A stretch of 6,194 nt of DNA from an uncultured Clostridia bacterium (GTDB taxonomy: Bacteria; Bacillota; Clostridia; Christensenellales; QALW01), in NCBI GenBank assembly GCA_900550765.1, contig URTC01000106.1, positions 1-6,194 of the forward strand, in the 5' to 3' direction. The notes beneath the pieces are model-generated. The model saw only the letters and a program-made list of their open reading frames with translations, was not told the origin of the DNA and searched no databases. Positions 5,250 through 6,194 of this stretch are shown here, piece after piece. The translations under genes and the position numbers were made by a program. How positions within the stretch are numbered: position 1 is the stretch's first letter; each line of letters opens with the position of its first letter.

Positions 5250-5903
5250 ATGGCAAGAATCCCCGAAGAATTTATTGACAGCTTAATAGATAAAGTAGAT
5301 ATTGTAGATGTAGTATCCGATTATGTTTCTTTAAAAAAATCCGGAAACAAATATGTGGGACTGTGTCCGTTTCATAATGAAAAAACTGCATCGTTTACTG
5401 TTGATGGTCAAAAACAGATGTTTTATTGCTTTGGCTGTCATGTGGGCGGAAATATTATTGGCTTTTTGGAAAAGAAAGAAAATCTTACTTTTTATGAAAC
5501 GATTGAAGAGCTTGCTAAGCGTGCGAATGTTCCAATGCCGGCAGGTGTCAGCACAGAGCCGACATTTTCCCGGGATTTAAAAAACCGAATTTATGAGGCA
5601 AACCGAGAAGCTGCAAGATTTTATTTTAATACGTTGTTTGAACCTGAGGGAGCAGAGGGGCTTGCTTATTTGCAGGGGCGCGGCGTAACGGATACGATTA
5701 TTCGTCGTTTTGGCCTGGGATATGCGCCCGATTCGCGGGATCTTTTGATCAAGCATTTAAAGAGCAAGGGGTTTGAAGAGGAAATTCTTGTTACGGCCGG
5801 GCTTGCCAGAAAAAATGAGTTCGGTCTGCGGGATAATTTCCGTACACGGGTGATGTTTCCGATTATAGCGCCTTCTGGTGAGATATTAGGCTTTGGCGGC
5901 TGA
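5250..5903 (+). CDS. dnaG: DNA primase DnaG, N-terminal part ending at a premature in-frame TGA
   Basis: DnaG makes the RNA primers for lagging-strand and origin synthesis. This frame encodes 217 residues, while full primases are about 580-600. Visible parts: the CHC2 zinc-binding domain with Cys39, His42, Cys60 and Cys63 (CPFH...CFGC), a KxGNKYVGLCPFHNEKTASF motif, and the start of the RNA polymerase core (RRFGLGYAP at 152-160, FRTRVMFPI at 197-205, IAPSGEILGFGG at 206-217). The TGA (5901-5903) replaces residue 218, the Arg of the family GFGGR motif. The same frame continues with primase sequence to the window edge. Start: ATG 5250 with AAAAGGAAG upstream (5235-5243). TGA is a normal stop in neighbouring genes, so code change is unlikely. 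As written, this product lacks the TOPRIM active site and would not prime. Primase is essential, so sequencing error, recent mutation or readthrough must be considered. Confidence 0.9.
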   Translation: MARIPEEFIDSLIDKVDIVDVVSDYVSLKKSGNKYVGLCPFHNEKTASFTVDGQKQMFYCFGCHVGGNIIGFLEKKENLTFYETIEELAKRANVPMPAGVSTEPTFSRDLKNRIYEANREAARFYFNTLFEPEGAEGLAYLQGRGVTDTIIRRFGLGYAPDSRDLLIKHLKSKGFEEEILVTAGLARKNEFGLRDNFRTRVMFPIIAPSGEILGFGG

Positions 5904-6194
5904 GTGCTGGATCATTCTTTGCCCAAATATTTAAATACCGGAGATACACCGGTATTTAATAAGCGAAAAAACCTTTATGCTTTGAATATTTTAAAAAAGA
6001 ACAACCGGGGGCGGGCTATTATCGGCGAAGGCTATATGGATGTTATTGCATTGAATATGGCTGGTTTTGATTACGGAGTAGCATCGTTGGGCACAGCGGT
6101 TACACCCGAACAAGTAAAATTGCTGAAACGGTACGCACAGGAAATTTATATATGCAATGACGGTGATTCTGCCGGTATCAGTGCAACGCATAAG
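5904..6194 (+). pseudogene. dnaG: DnaG TOPRIM region, in frame after the premature stop; partial at right edge
   Basis: The dnaG frame reads on without further stops for 97 codons to the window end. It encodes VLDHSLPKYLNTGDTPVF, then KRKNLYALN, the TOPRIM glutamate Glu260 in IIGEGYMDVIAL, the VASLGTAVTPEQ motif, and Asp304 and Asp306 of the DGD metal motif (CNDGDSAG), numbering from ATG 5250 with the stop as 218. All catalytic acids are therefore present, so decay is very recent or absent. The residue before DGD is Asn, where Tyr or Phe is more usual. A GTG follows the TGA directly (5904) and could in principle restart translation, but no good ribosome binding site precedes it. The gene runs off the right edge, so the rest of the core and the helicase-binding domain cannot be judged. 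Confidence 0.85.
5931..5959 (+). repeat. Perfect 11-bp inverted repeat (hairpin) downstream of the dnaG TGA
   Basis: TTAAATACCGG (5931-5941) and CCGGTATTTAA (5949-5959) are exact reverse complements with a 7-nt loop, AGATACA (5942-5948). The stem begins 27 nt after the TGA at 5901-5903. No T tract follows, so it is not a typical terminator. It lies in codons for the conserved KYLNTGDTPVFNK segment, so it may be a by-product of codon choice, or may be a real mRNA structure. Confidence 0.7.

Noticed and set aside
5353..5580. 75-codon plus-strand frame inside dnaG
   Set aside because: It is an out-of-frame reading of the conserved zinc-binding region, with no ribosome binding site of note.
5901..5903. 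TGA as a reassigned sense codon
   Set aside because: TGA ends the transporter, ireB, DUF1292 and dgt-like genes at family-normal lengths, and no known code reads TGA as Arg.
5901..5959. Selenocysteine at the dnaG TGA with the downstream hairpin as insertion element
   Set aside because: The hairpin starts 27 nt away, farther than usual bacterial elements, and the family residue is Arg rather than Cys.
5991..6191. 66-codon minus-strand frame near the right edge
   Set aside because: It is antisense to the TOPRIM-coding part of dnaG, which is clearly the real coding strand.
1..6194. CRISPR array, tRNA, rRNA, insertion sequence or prophage genes
   Set aside because: No spaced repeats, cloverleaf-like segment, terminal inverted repeats with transposase, or phage-type protein could be seen on either strand.

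Overview
The window comes from a Gram-positive, low-to-moderate GC bacterium of the Firmicutes, most likely class Clostridia. The evidence is gene content and order. The run AI-2E family transporter, IreB (UPF0297), RuvX/YqgF and DUF1292 (UPF0473) is a hallmark Firmicutes neighbourhood. A dGTPase-like gene followed by dnaG is the usual clostridial lead-in to rpoD/sigA. All recognisable genes lie on the + strand, are preceded by AGGAGG-like ribosome binding sites, and use the standard genetic code. TGA ends four of the genes normally.

Layout. Bases 1-111 hold the last 36 codons of an unidentified gene. Bases 172-1314 are a complete group I cysteine desulfurase (NifS/IscS type). It has its own promoter (TTGACA at 118-123, extended -10 at 138-146) and a strong intrinsic terminator (1319-1357), so it looks monocistronic. 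Bases 1419-3114 form a membrane or envelope-related cluster: a PRC-barrel protein, a 48-residue small membrane protein and a multi-span AI-2E family transporter. A second visible promoter (3117-3145) starts the conserved trio ireB, ruvX and DUF1292 (3176-4121), where ireB and ruvX overlap by one base. A hairpin with a T tract (4161-4209) separates this trio from the replication pair dgt-like (4224-5222) and dnaG (5250 to the right edge).

How the genes relate. The desulfurase supplies sulfur for Fe-S clusters and thiolated tRNA. RuvX acts on pre-16S rRNA or Holliday junctions. IreB is the small target of the PASTA Ser/Thr kinase in enterococci. The dGTPase-like enzyme controls dNTP pools and sits beside primase. 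Most of this is housekeeping DNA, and I see no mobile element, CRISPR array, tRNA or rRNA.

The most striking anomaly is in dnaG. An in-frame TGA at 5901-5903 falls where the family has the Arg of the GFGGR motif. The frame then continues, with clear primase/TOPRIM sequence, to the window edge. A single C-to-T change (CGA to TGA) would explain it. A perfect 11-bp hairpin lies 27 nt downstream of the stop. Error, true nonsense mutation, readthrough and a split primase are all considered below; sequencing error or a point mutation is the simplest. Other points are the absence of alaS between the transporter and ireB, the desulfurase standing without its usual partners, and a terminator-like hairpin only 14 nt before the dgt start codon. 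I found no convincing new multi-gene system here.
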